Source of the DNA: Streptomyces filamentosus
GTDB taxonomy: Bacteria > Actinomycetota > Actinomycetes > Streptomycetales > Streptomycetaceae
Reading direction: 5' to 3'
Assembly: GCF_014654895.1 (NCBI RefSeq)
Contig: NZ_BNBE01000002.1
Coordinates: forward strand, 1,178,001 to 1,242,000
DNA length: 64,000 nucleotides
Of this stretch, positions 16,543 through 25,483 are shown piece after piece. A program made the translations under genes and the position numbers. Below the pieces are notes generated by a model, which was not told the DNA's origin, searched no databases, and worked only from the letters and a program-made list of their open reading frames with translations. Within the stretch, counting starts at the first letter, position 1, and every line of letters begins with the position of its first letter.

Positions 16543-17767
16543 AGGCCCGCCTTTGTCGCGATCATCAAGGGAATGGCGGCCACCGCCGCCGTCAGGACGA
16601 CGACGAGGTACAGGCCGCCCATGAGGTTGGCGAACCTGCCGTTCCTCGCCTCTCCCATGTACTCGGGGTCGTTGGCCACCACGAGGATGGGCAGATAGGT
16701 CAGCGGCAGCGCGACCGCCGCGAAGACCAGCGAGTACTCGGTCACCATGACGGGGTCGACCCCGGTGAGGACCAGCATCATGCCCGCCACCAGGGCCACG
16801 ATCACCACGGCGTGGAACCGCGACGCCGTCCGGGGGGCGGTCGTCTTCCCCCAGGTCCAGCCGAAGTACTGCGCCACCGTGTAACCCGAGGACAGCGCCG
16901 TCTCCAGAGCCGCGCCGAACGTGGCCGCGAACACACCGATCAGGACGAGGCCCAGCCCGAGCTTCCCCAGGGCGTAGCCCACCGGGAGGACCACCTGGGA
17001 CAGGTGGTCCACCGCGATCCCCGCCGGGTGCAGCAGCAGCGCCGCCGTCGCCATGATCGACAGGGCGAGGAGGCCGCCGAGGGGGAAACCGAGGAAGACG
17101 TTGCCCGGGCCGTGACCAGGTCCTTCCGCTTCCACTTCTCCTCGATGCCGCCGGAGGAGAAGAAGAACACCTCGTACGGGGTCATGGCGCTCGCGAACAG
17201 CGCGATGGCGTAGTAGAAGTACGTCGGCAGGCCCTCCCCGTGGGGGACCTCGGGGTGCGTGATCCGTTCGAGGACGGAGCCCCAGGACGGGTCGAGCCGG
17301 AAGACGGCGACCACGAAGACCACGAGAGCGAGGCCGGCCAGGCCGAAGACCCGTTCCATGGTCTCGAACCGGGTCCGCCAGATCACCAGCCAGACCGCGA
17401 GACCCACCAGCGGGACCCACAGCAGGTGGGCCACGGAGCTGATCAGCTCGATCGCGAGCGCCACACCCGCGAGTTCCGCCGCCAGGGTCAGTCCCGTGAC
17501 CAAGAGCGAGCCCACCAGGTTGGCCAGCGCCGTCCGCGGCCCCAGGCGCTCCCGGACCAGGTCGAAGGTGGGGCGCCCGGCGACGGCGGCGACCCGGCCC
17601 GCCATCTCCGCGTACACGCAGATGCCGACCACGCCGACGAGGAGCACCCAGACGAGCGAGAAGCCGAACCGGGCGCCCACGAGGGAGGAGGCGACGAGGT
17701 CGCCGATGTCCACGAAGCCGCCGATGGCGGTAAGGATGCCGAGGGTGAAGGCCAGGAGGCGCTTCAC
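16539..17767 (-). pseudogene. Nramp-family metal transporter, frameshifted
   Basis: The N-terminal half reads from ATG 17767 (MKRLLAFTLGILTAIGGFVD) through about eight helices to EEKWKRKDLVTARA. There the frame must change by one base, near 17105-17110, to continue as NVFLGFPLGGLLALS and finish at 16539 (MIATKAGL). Joined, the protein would be about 409 residues, the normal size. Metal-site motifs differ from classic Nramp: the TM1 motif is DIGD instead of DPGN and TM6 has AMTPYE in place of the usual MPH. The ion may therefore not be manganese. Either this is a recent null mutation or a one-base sequencing error. Neighbouring coupled genes look intact, which makes an error possible. Confidence 0.75.
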
Positions 17768-18228
17768 GACGACATCTCCTCCTCGAACCCCTCCAGCCGC
17801 TCAGCCGCCTGGCGCAGTTGCCCGGTGTGCTCAGCCAGTTCGCGCACCTCGCCGCGGCGGGCCCCGATCCGTACCTCCGCCAGTGCGTCCGCCGCGTCGT
17901 CGAGGAGGGTGCCGAGGCGTTCGCGCACGGTGTCGGCCGCCTCGCCCGGCGGCTGCCGGGACTCGAACGTCGCCTGGGCGGCGAGGAGGTCGGTCTCCGC
18001 CTCGCCGAGCAGCACCGACGCGTACGGGCCGGTCAGTCGGCCCCTTCCGGCCGCCTCCACCGCGAGCCGGGCCGTGGACACCGCGGAAGCCGCGGCCTCC
18101 GCGGTGTTGGCAGCCTTGTGCCGGTAGTCCTCGTCCGAACGGGAGGACCCCGCGCACCCGGACGCCACCGCTCCGACCACGAGCGTCACCAGGACGGTCC
18201 TGCACCAGTCGCGCCGCTCTCCGCGCAT
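17764..18228 (-). CDS. Lipoprotein of unknown function
   Basis: The 154-residue protein has a lipoprotein signal (VLVTLVVGAVASGCAG, lipobox cysteine at 25) and an almost entirely helical, alanine/glutamate-rich remainder that could form a helical bundle (AEAAASAVSTARLAVEAA, then HTGQLRQAAERLEGFEEE). Its stop overlaps the start of the Nramp-type gene by 4 bases, so it heads the same operon and may be an extracytoplasmic accessory to that transporter. ATG 18228 is the only start consistent with the signal peptide. Confidence 0.7.
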   Translation of the reverse strand: MRGERRDWCRTVLVTLVVGAVASGCAGSSRSDEDYRHKAANTAEAAASAVSTARLAVEAAGRGRLTGPYASVLLGEAETDLLAAQATFESRQPPGEAADTVRERLGTLLDDAADALAEVRIGARRGEVRELAEHTGQLRQAAERLEGFEEEMSS

Positions 18229-18235
18229 CCGGTGT

Positions 18236-18331
18236 TCACCGGCCCCGAAAGATGAAATAGGCACCCGTGGCGAGCAGCAGCCCGAGCTGCGCCCACGCCG
18301 CGAGCAACACCAGACCCTGATCCACGGGCAC
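18236..18331 (-). CDS. Possible small membrane peptide
   Basis: A 31-codon frame from GTG 18331 encodes one hydrophobic helix (QGLVLLAAWAQLGLLLATGA) ending YFIFRGR, a positive-inside tail. GGTGGGGTG lies just upstream as a possible ribosome site, and the stop is 7 bases before the lipoprotein start. It may be the first gene of the Nramp-type operon; the frame is short enough to be chance. Confidence 0.4.
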   Translation of the reverse strand: MPVDQGLVLLAAWAQLGLLLATGAYFIFRGR

Positions 18332-18379
18332 CACCCCACCACAGACGACGGAGTCGATCTCGTACCCGTACACGGAGAG

Positions 18380-18785
18380 GTAAACGTGTCGGCGCCCCGC
18401 CGGCCGGCCTTCGTGATCCTCGACGGCACCCTGCGGCCCATCGACCGGATCGCCGCGGACACCCCGTACCGCTCCGTCGGACACAGGCGGCACGCCATGA
18501 ACGTCCGGGTCCCGACCGGCCCGTTCGGCCCCCCGCTGCGGGCGTCGTCCGCACTGCCCGGCTCCCCCACGACCTGACAACTGCCCGGACGCACGGGATC
18601 GTCGACGCGCTCGCCGCCGCAGGGATGAAGTGCTGGGGCGGACAGGGCGTATCAGGGCGCCGGCCGCCCGGCCCGGTCACCCTTCGGGGCCGACGGCTCC
18701 TACGGAAGCTCCGCCGCGGCACGAACCGGATCACCGACGCCGCGAGGACCGCCCTCGCCCTTCACCACGCATCAACGCGAGGACG
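18380..18785 (+). pseudogene. IS5-like transposase remnant
   Basis: A frame around 18386-18577 matches the middle of an IS5-group DDE transposase (FVILDGTLRPIDRIAADTPY, then HRRHAMNVRV and ASSALPGS). It continues after a frame change as LTTARTHGIVDALAAAGMKCW (about 18570-18640), and near 18700-18785 the normal C terminus appears (LLRKLRRGTNRITDAARTAL). The N-terminal third and part of the core are missing and at least two frame changes are needed. No inverted repeats were identified. Confidence 0.6.
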
Positions 18786-19038
18786 GAAAGCGCTCCTTCT
18801 CGTCGGCGGGAAGGCAGCGCTCGATGCCGCGAGCGGTCATCTCGTCGAGTACGCGCTGCCATTCCCCGACGTACCGCTCCAGCACTTCCCGTCGCATGAT
18901 CAGGTCCATGCAGTACCCCGGCGTACTGGCGTCGTACCTGCGCTGTGCCTCCTTCCTCCGTGCAGCGACACCGTCGCGGTCGAGTCCCACCGCCTCGTTC
19001 TGCACATTCTTCCGGATTACCTCATCGGATTCGAACAT
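18772..19038 (-). CDS. Small hypothetical protein
   Basis: The 88-residue charged protein starts at ATG 19038 behind a good ribosome site (GAGGGGAAGA). It is rich in Arg/Glu (MFESDEVIRKN, RRKEAQRRYDASTPGY, REVLERYVGEWQRVLDEM), predicted mainly helical and soluble. I do not recognise a family. Its 3' end overlaps the tail of the transposase remnant on the other strand, so it may belong to the inserted material. The frame can be extended to 19134 without better evidence. Confidence 0.5.
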   Translation of the reverse strand: MFESDEVIRKNVQNEAVGLDRDGVAARRKEAQRRYDASTPGYCMDLIMRREVLERYVGEWQRVLDEMTARGIERCLPADEKERFPSSR

Positions 19039-19463
19039 TCTTCCCCTCAATTCGATGAACGGCCCCGTCGGACCGACGCGTCCACCGCGGCGGCGCATCG
19101 GACGGTATGCGACGAGGAAGAACCAGAACAACACCGGACCGGGCCGCCGTCTAGCAGGTTCGCGACGTGAACCGTCCCGTGACGGCTTTCCTGGGCGGCC
19201 GTTTTCTCGACTTGGCTAAGTCGTCGCGGATCACACCGGGCCTTCCGTGCGCCGCGTCGACGCGGCCGGCCCCGTCCGGCCTCCGAGACACCCCCATGAC
19301 CTGCGGAAACATCGGAACAGAAGACTCCGCGTGCGCACCACGGCCGCTCTCGGCGTCCCACGGGGCCGGTTGTCGGCGTCGGGAACCTGCCAGAAGATGG
19401 TGCCCGTTCCTGCTGGACTAGAGGTCACGCTCTCCATGTGATGCCCAACTCAGGACGGGATTC
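19039..19463. other. Intergenic region before the biosynthetic cluster
   Basis: About 425 bases with no convincing gene. The left end supplies the promoter of the leftward small protein; the right end (after about 19400) should hold the promoter of the MFS gene. No repeat or operator stands out. Confidence 0.45.
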
Positions 19464-20681
19464 ATGTCCACAGCAACCACCCCTTCTGTCCAGTCCCCCG
19501 CACCGCCCGACCGCTCGCCTTTCATCTCCTGGCTGGCCGTCACTTCGGTAATGCTGGGGATCTTCTCCATCGTCACGACCGAAATTCTTCCGATCGGCCT
19601 TCTCACGTCGATCGGATCGAGTTTCACCATTTCGGACGGAATGGCTGGTCTCATGATGACCATGCCAGGATTCCTCGCCGCGGTCTCGGCCCCTGTGGTC
19701 ACGGTGGCCACAGGACGTATCGACCGGCGGGTCATGCTGGGCGTGTTCATCCTTCTGCTGGCGCTGGCCAACTTCCTCGCCGCCGCCGCGTCGAGCTACT
19801 GGCTGGTCCTGGTCTCCCGCGTCATGGTGGGCATCACCATCGGCGGCTTCTGGTCCATCGGGGCCGGGCTCGCCGGCCAGCTGGTTCCCGCGAAGTCCGT
19901 GGGCCGGGCGACCTCGGTGATCTTCTCCGCCGTACCGCTCGGCTCCGTCCTCGGCGTACCGCTGGGCACGTTCATCGGCGACATCGCGGGCTGGCGGACG
20001 GCGTTCCTCGTCATGGGCGGCTTCACGCTGGCCGTCCTCGTGCTGCTCCTCGCGGTCGTCCCGCCCCTCCCTTCCGACCAGGCGACGCGCCTCGACGTCC
20101 TCGGCACCATGCTCCGAAGCGTCAACACCCGCTTCGCCCTGGTCATGACCTTCCTCGTCGTGCTCGCCCACTTCGGCACGTACACGTACGTCACCCCCTT
20201 CCTGGAGCAGGTGACCCATGCCAGTTCGGGCCTCATCACCCTCTACCTGCTCATCTACGGAGCGGCCGGCATCGCCGGCAACTTCCTCGGCGGATCCACG
20301 GTGGGACGCTATCCGCGGTCCACTTTCGCCGCGGCGGCTGCCCTGATCGCGGCCGCGACCCTGCTCCTGCCCGTCCTGGGACGGTCGGACGCCGGCGCGG
20401 TGGCGCTGCTCGTCGTCTGGGGCGTCGCCTACGGCGCCGTCCCGGTCTGTTCACAAACCTGGTTCTCGAAGGCCGCCCCCGACTCCCCCGAGGCGTCCTC
20501 CGTCCTCTTCACCGCCTCCTTCCAGGCCACCATCTCCTTCGGGGCCCTGGCCGGAGGGGCCGTCCTCGACCGTTCCTCGCCCTCCACGGTGATGGTGCTG
20601 GGCGGGCTGGCGGCCGTCCTGATGGTCCTCGCGGCCTGGGCCCACTGGGCGGGGCGGTTCACGTGGCCCAAGTCCTCCTAG
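19464..20681 (+). CDS. MFS transporter (DHA1-type), likely product exporter
   Basis: The 405-residue membrane protein has twelve predicted helices in two halves and the AraJ/PbuE-like drug:H+ antiporter pattern: VTTEILPIGLLTSI in helix 1, RIDRRVMLGVF in loop 2-3, SRVMVGITIGGFWSIGAGLAG, and PLGSVLGVPLGTFIGDIAGW (motif C-like) in helix 5. The gene is the leftmost of the rightward half of the cluster and ends in a terminator hairpin, so it is probably transcribed alone. Export of, and self-protection against, the cluster product is the likely role, inferred from position. Confidence 0.85.
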   Translation: MSTATTPSVQSPAPPDRSPFISWLAVTSVMLGIFSIVTTEILPIGLLTSIGSSFTISDGMAGLMMTMPGFLAAVSAPVVTVATGRIDRRVMLGVFILLLALANFLAAAASSYWLVLVSRVMVGITIGGFWSIGAGLAGQLVPAKSVGRATSVIFSAVPLGSVLGVPLGTFIGDIAGWRTAFLVMGGFTLAVLVLLLAVVPPLPSDQATRLDVLGTMLRSVNTRFALVMTFLVVLAHFGTYTYVTPFLEQVTHASSGLITLYLLIYGAAGIAGNFLGGSTVGRYPRSTFAAAAALIAAATLLLPVLGRSDAGAVALLVVWGVAYGAVPVCSQTWFSKAAPDSPEASSVLFTASFQATISFGALAGGAVLDRSSPSTVMVLGGLAAVLMVLAAWAHWAGRFTWPKSS

Positions 20682-20692
20682 CCGCACGGTGA

Positions 20693-20714
20693 CCGGGGCG
20701 GCGGTCCGCCCCGG
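20693..20714. terminator. Terminator after the MFS gene
   Basis: Nine-base perfect arms CCGGGGCGG and CCGCCCCGG enclose CGGT, 12 bases past the stop codon. Confidence 0.65.
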
Positions 20715-20858
20715 CCACCCGCCCCACCGCTTTCCCCCTCGCCCGGTCGTGCCCGCGCCAGCGGGCCGACCCGGCGGCGGGTGCCTCCGTCCCCCTTTCC
20801 CGGACCACCTTCGATGAGCCAGGTGCTCACGATCGCCTACCTAAGGAGAACGTCGCTT

Positions 20859-22709
20859 ATGTGCGGCATTGCGGGCTGGATAGATTTCGGGCGCGATCTC
20901 ACCCAGGAGCGCGCCGTCGTCGACGCCATGACCCGGACGATGGCGTGCCGCGGTCCCGACGCCGACGGCGTGTGGATCGATCAGCACGCCGCCATCGGTC
21001 ACCGGCGCCTCTCCGTCATCGACCTGGAGGGCGGGCGTCAGCCGATGACCGCCGAGCAGGACGGGCGCACGCTGGCCGTGCTGACCTTCAGCGGTGAGAT
21101 CTACAACTACCGCGAGCTGCGCGCGGACCTGATCTCCCGCGGACACCGCTTCCGCACCGAGAGCGACACCGAAGTGGTCCTCCGGGGGTACCTGGAGTGG
21201 GGCGAGGGCGTCGTCGACAAGCTGAACGGCATGTTCGCCTTCGGCATCTGGGACGTCCGGAAGGAGGAGCTGCTCCTGGTCCGTGACCGGATGGGCGTCA
21301 AGCCGCTGTACTACTACCCCACGGCGGACGGCGTCCTGTTCGGCTCGGAGCCCAAGGCCATCCTCGCCCACCCGGAGATCCCGCGCCGGGTGAACGCGAA
21401 CGGCCTGCGCGAGCTCCTCGACATGGTGAAGACCCCCGAGCACGCCATCTTCACCGGGATGTACGAGATCCGTCCGGGCCACACGGTCCGCGTCCGGCGC
21501 CAGGGGCTCCTGAAGCGCCGCTACTGGGCGCTCGAGGCCAAGGAGCACACGGACTCCCTGGAGACGACCATCGAGACGGTCCGCGGGCTCCTCGACGACA
21601 CCGTCAGCCGGCAGCTGATCTCCGACGTCCCGCTGTGCAGCCTCCTGTCCGGCGGACTCGACTCCTCCGCGGTGACCGCGCTGGCGGCCAAGGCGCTGGC
21701 CGCCCAGGGCGGCGGGCCGGTGCGGTCGTTCTCCGTCGACTTCGTCGGCGCCGCCGAGAACTTCGTCCCGGACCCCCTGCGGAGCACCCCCGACGCCCCG
21801 TTCGTCCGCGATCTGGCCCAGCACGTGGCGGCCGAGCACAAGGAGATCCTGCTCAACAGCGACGACCTGAGCGACCCCGGCGTCCGGGCCGCGGTCCTCG
21901 CCGCCACCGACCTGCCGCCCATGTGGTACGGCGACCTGTGGCCCTCCCTGTACCTGCTCTTCAAGGCGGTGCGGGAGCGGTCCACCGTGGCCCTGTCCGG
22001 CGAGTCGGCGGACGAACTCTTCGGTGGATACAGCTGGTTCCACGACCCCGAGGTCCTCACGGCCGAGACGTTCCCCTGGCTCACCTCGACTCCCGGCCCC
22101 TTCTACGACGGGACGCCGCTGTTCGACGGCGGACTGCTGGGCAAGCTCGACATCCCCGGCTACCGGCGGTCGAGCTACGGCGACGCCATCGCCGAAGTGC
22201 CGGTGCTCCCGGGCGAGACGGGCCTGGAGAAGCGGATGAGGGAGATCAGCTACCTCAACCTGACCCGCTTCCTCAACACCCTCCTCGACCGCAAGGACCG
22301 CATGAGCATGGCCGTCGGGCTGGAGGTCCGCGTGCCGTTCTGCGACCACCGCCTCGTGGAGTACGTGTTCAACGCGCCCTGGGCCATGAAGACGTTCGAC
22401 GGCCGGGAGAAGAGCCTGCTGCGCGCGGCCACCCGTGACGTGCTGCCCGAGTCGATCGTGAAGCGCGTGAAGGCGCCGTACCCGAGCACGCAGGACTCCG
22501 GCTACGAGAAGAAGCTCCGCGATCGGCTCGCGGAGGTGCTGGGCGGTGGCGACGCGCCGATCCTGCCCCTCCTCGACAAGGAGCGGGTCCGCGGCCGGCT
22601 CGACGGCAGCGTCAGCACGGCCAGCACCCAGATCACCCGGATCGACCTCGAGGTCCCGCTCTGGCTCAACGCCTGGCTGGAGTCCTACGGCGTCACGATC
22701 GACCTGTAG
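20859..22709 (+). CDS. Asparagine synthetase (glutamine-hydrolysing)-type amidotransferase
   Basis: The 616-residue protein has two domains. The N-terminal Ntn glutaminase begins with the catalytic Cys directly after Met (MCGIAGW) and contains FSGEIYNYRELR. The C-terminal ATP-pyrophosphatase domain carries SGGLDSSAV, LSGESADELFGGY and RMSMAVGLEVRVPF. Start 20859 is fixed by Cys2 and by AAGGAG 10 bases upstream. In secondary metabolism such enzymes make amides or other N-acyl bonds from carboxylates. It opens a rightward group with a GatC-like peptide, an amidase and a thioesterase. It probably acts on the pathway product; simple asparagine supply is the alternative. Confidence 0.9.
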   Translation: MCGIAGWIDFGRDLTQERAVVDAMTRTMACRGPDADGVWIDQHAAIGHRRLSVIDLEGGRQPMTAEQDGRTLAVLTFSGEIYNYRELRADLISRGHRFRTESDTEVVLRGYLEWGEGVVDKLNGMFAFGIWDVRKEELLLVRDRMGVKPLYYYPTADGVLFGSEPKAILAHPEIPRRVNANGLRELLDMVKTPEHAIFTGMYEIRPGHTVRVRRQGLLKRRYWALEAKEHTDSLETTIETVRGLLDDTVSRQLISDVPLCSLLSGGLDSSAVTALAAKALAAQGGGPVRSFSVDFVGAAENFVPDPLRSTPDAPFVRDLAQHVAAEHKEILLNSDDLSDPGVRAAVLAATDLPPMWYGDLWPSLYLLFKAVRERSTVALSGESADELFGGYSWFHDPEVLTAETFPWLTSTPGPFYDGTPLFDGGLLGKLDIPGYRRSSYGDAIAEVPVLPGETGLEKRMREISYLNLTRFLNTLLDRKDRMSMAVGLEVRVPFCDHRLVEYVFNAPWAMKTFDGREKSLLRAATRDVLPESIVKRVKAPYPSTQDSGYEKKLRDRLAEVLGGGDAPILPLLDKERVRGRLDGSVSTASTQITRIDLEVPLWLNAWLESYGVTIDL

Positions 22710-22926
22710 GAACGGCTCCGCACAGCCGTGCGCTCCGGCTGCGAACGGCCGGCGCGCACGGCACCCGCTCTCCCGGTGGCCCCTCGAATCCCCCGTCGGG
22801 GCCACCGGGCTCCTTCGCGTCGGCGGGGAAGCGGCACACCGGCACAGGTGGGCCGCGGACGGCCCCGCCGTCCCCCGCTCCGCACGTGATCCAAGGTATC
22901 CGGCTCCGATCACCCGGAAGGGAACC

Positions 22927-23142
22927 ATGATGGCCGCTGCGGGACCGTCCCGTCCGTCCGTGCGACCCGCTCCGCCACCGGACCTCCGTCCCGGCGAGAC
23001 GGCCGAACTGGCCGCCCGGCTGGGGCGGTTGTTCGGCCGGCTGCGGACCCTGGACCTGGCGGGCGTCGCACCGGCCCCGGTCTTCCGGCCGGCGGCCGCC
23101 CCCTCCCCCGCGGCCCCGGGAGCCTTCGTTGCAGCCCTTTGA
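22927..23142 (+). CDS. GatC-like small subunit
   Basis: The 71-residue protein resembles the N-terminal part of GatC, the chaperone-like subunit of tRNA-dependent amidotransferases: LRPGETAELAARLGRLFGRL, then RTLDLAGVAPAPVFRP, corresponding to the GatC LDTEGVEPT region. It is shorter than usual GatC (about 95 residues), lacking the C-terminal part. ATG 22927 has a strong GGAAGGGAA ribosome site. Its end overlaps by 14 bases the TTG start of a GatA-like amidase, the pairing expected for an amidase and its stabilising partner. Confidence 0.55.
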   Translation: MMAAAGPSRPSVRPAPPPDLRPGETAELAARLGRLFGRLRTLDLAGVAPAPVFRPAAAPSPAAPGAFVAAL

Positions 23143-24553
23143 GCTCACCGTCGCGGACGCGGCGGCGGCCGTGGCGGCCCGCACCCTGTCCCCCGTGGAA
23201 CTCGTCGACTCCGTCCTGGACCGGTGCGACGCCGTCGAGGACCGGCTCCACGCCTACGTCACCGTCGTGGCGGATCGCGCGCGCCGGGCCGCGCGGCAGG
23301 CGGAGAGGGAGATCCGCGAGGGCGTCCACCGCGGGCCGCTGCACGGCATCCCGTACGGCCTCAAGGACCTGGTCGACGTCGCCGGGGTCCCCACCACGGC
23401 CAGTTCACGCGCGTGGGCGGACCGGATGCCCGGCGAGGACAGCACGGTGGCCGCGCGGCTCACGGACGCCGGGGCGATCCTGATCGGCAAGACCCACACC
23501 CACGAGTTCGCCTACGGACTGCTCACCCCGCAGACGGCCAATCCGTGGCACGCGGACGTCGTCGCCGGAGGCTCCAGCGGCGGCTCGGCGGTGGCCGTGG
23601 CGGCCGGGACCGCGCTGTTCTCGCTGGGGACGGACACCGGAGGGTCGATCCGCATTCCGGCCGCGCTCAACGGGACGGTCGGCCTGAAGCCCACCTACGG
23701 CCTGGTCTCCCGCCACGGGGTGGCGCCCCTGTCGTGGTCCCTGGACCACGTCGGTCCCCTCACCCGGACCGTGCGGGACGCCGCCCTCGTGCTGAGCGCC
23801 CTGGCCGGCCACGACCCGTCGGACCCCGCCAGCGTCTCCGCTCCGGCGGGCCCGCCCGCGTCGTTCCCGGCGGACGTGCGCGGGCTGCGCGTCGGCGTGC
23901 CCGGCACCTACTACTTCGATCGCGTCGACCCGGAGGTGGAGGCGGCCGTCCGCGAGACGATCGGCCGACTGCGGGAGCTCGGCGCGACGGTGACGCACGT
24001 GGACCCGCCGCTCACCGAGTACGTCGAGGCGACGCAGTGGGGCCTGATGGCCCCCGAAGCGTCGGCGGTCCACGAGGAGACCCTGCGTGCGACACCGCAC
24101 CTCTACGGCCCTGACGTCCGGCTGCTCCTGGAAGCGGGACGCCACGTGTCCGCCCTGGACTACCTGCGCGCCCAGCGCACCCGGTCCCTCATCGGCCGGG
24201 CGTGGGGCCGGCTCTTCGCCGGCATCGACGTGCTCGTCGCCCCCACCTCCCCCATCACGGCGGCGCGACGCGGACAGGAGACCGTGCGTTGGCCGGACGG
24301 TGTCACCGAGACGGTCACCGACGCCTACGTCCGGCTCTCCTCCCCCGCCAACATCACCGGGTTCCCCGCCCTCTCGCTCCCGGTGGGCCGGGACTCCGCC
24401 GGCCTCCCCATCGGCGCGCAGCTGATCGCCGCCCCGTTCGCGGAGCCCGTCCTCTTCCGGGTGGGAACCGCCCTCGAGGACACGCTGCCGGACACGGGCG
24501 GACTCGCCGAGGTGCATCAGGCGGACATCATCCACAGCGCCTCAGACCGCTGA
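23129..24553 (+). CDS. Amidase-signature family protein (GatA-like)
   Basis: The 474-residue enzyme has the Ser-cisSer-Lys triad of amidase-signature proteins: Lys in GIPYGLKDLVDVAG, cis-Ser in AGGSSGGSAVAVAAG, nucleophile Ser in LGTDTGGSIRIPAA, and later PANITGFPALSLP. A TTG start at 23129 lies in the end of the GatC-like gene; no ATG or GTG fits the N-terminal homology better. It may cleave or transfer an amide, for instance using ammonia or a hydrazine as acceptor, or remove a protecting amide. No GatB partner is present, so tRNA amidation is unlikely. Confidence 0.85.
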   Translation: MQPFELTVADAAAAVAARTLSPVELVDSVLDRCDAVEDRLHAYVTVVADRARRAARQAEREIREGVHRGPLHGIPYGLKDLVDVAGVPTTASSRAWADRMPGEDSTVAARLTDAGAILIGKTHTHEFAYGLLTPQTANPWHADVVAGGSSGGSAVAVAAGTALFSLGTDTGGSIRIPAALNGTVGLKPTYGLVSRHGVAPLSWSLDHVGPLTRTVRDAALVLSALAGHDPSDPASVSAPAGPPASFPADVRGLRVGVPGTYYFDRVDPEVEAAVRETIGRLRELGATVTHVDPPLTEYVEATQWGLMAPEASAVHEETLRATPHLYGPDVRLLLEAGRHVSALDYLRAQRTRSLIGRAWGRLFAGIDVLVAPTSPITAARRGQETVRWPDGVTETVTDAYVRLSSPANITGFPALSLPVGRDSAGLPIGAQLIAAPFAEPVLFRVGTALEDTLPDTGGLAEVHQADIIHSASDR

Positions 24554-24575
24554 GGCCCGACTCGGAGGCACACCC

Positions 24576-25403
24576 GTGAATCCAGAGCCCGTTCCGTTCC
24601 CCGGCGCGCTGCCCCCGGCCTTCTACCACGAGCTGGGGGAAGGCCGGTACGAGAGCACCCCGGCCACGGCGGGGCCGTGGAGCCCGAAGTCGCAGCACGC
24701 CGGCCCGCCGTCCGCCCTGATCGGGCGCGCGCTGGAACGGCACGACCCCCGGCCGGGCCTGCGGATCGCCCGCGTCACCGTGGAGCTGCTGCGCCCGGTC
24801 CCGGTCACGGACCTGCGGGTCGAGGTGCGGACCGTCCGGTCCGGCGGCAGCGTCGAGATCCTGGAAGGGGAGATCACCGCCGACGGCGTTCCGGTGCTGC
24901 TGGCCCGGGCCTGGAGGCTCGTGGCCAGCCCCGGGGACACTCCGGTGCTGCGGCCCCTCCCGCCCGCCCCCGCCCTGCCCGGGGCGCAGCCGCCGCACAC
25001 CATGGCGGGCGCCCATCTGGACGGCTACATCGCGGCCATGGAGTGGCGCTTCGAGGACGGTGCGGGCTTCGACACGCTCGGTCCGGGGACCGCCTGGGCC
25101 CGTCAGCGCATCCCCCTGGTGGCCGGCTCCCCGGACTCTCCGCTGACCCGGGCGCTCACGGTGGCCGACAGCAGCTGGGCGGTCGGCTTCGAGCTCGACC
25201 ACCACGGGAACCTCGTCATCAACACCGACGTGACCCTCGCCCTGCACCGGGACCCCGTCGGGGAGTGGCTGTGCCTGCGCTCCCACACCGCGGCCAGCCC
25301 GAACGGGTCGGGGCTCGCCCTCGGGCAGCTCGACGACTCGGCGGGGAGCTGCGGGCAGGTCCTGCAGACCCTGCTGGTCACCGAGCGGCGCGGCCGGCCG
25401 TGA
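24576..25403 (+). CDS. TesB-like double-hotdog acyl-CoA thioesterase
   Basis: The 275-residue protein fits the acyl-CoA thioesterase-like/thioesterase-superfamily fold with two hotdog halves: AFYHELGEGRYESTPATAGP, WSPKSQHAGPPSALIGRALE and LRIARVTVELLRPVPV, then SSWAVGFELDHHGNLVINTD and WLCLRSHTA. GTG start, 22 bases after the amidase stop, so part of the same rightward operon. It is the last gene of that group. A role in releasing a CoA-bound intermediate is a reasonable guess; many homologues have no known substrate. Confidence 0.75.
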   Translation: MNPEPVPFPGALPPAFYHELGEGRYESTPATAGPWSPKSQHAGPPSALIGRALERHDPRPGLRIARVTVELLRPVPVTDLRVEVRTVRSGGSVEILEGEITADGVPVLLARAWRLVASPGDTPVLRPLPPAPALPGAQPPHTMAGAHLDGYIAAMEWRFEDGAGFDTLGPGTAWARQRIPLVAGSPDSPLTRALTVADSSWAVGFELDHHGNLVINTDVTLALHRDPVGEWLCLRSHTAASPNGSGLALGQLDDSAGSCGQVLQTLLVTERRGRP

Positions 25404-25483
25404 CCGGCCGCGCCGGAAACGCGGCATCCGGCGGGGCGCGCGTCGCGCCACGCCGGATGCCTTCCGGCTCCGGCCCCGGAGGG

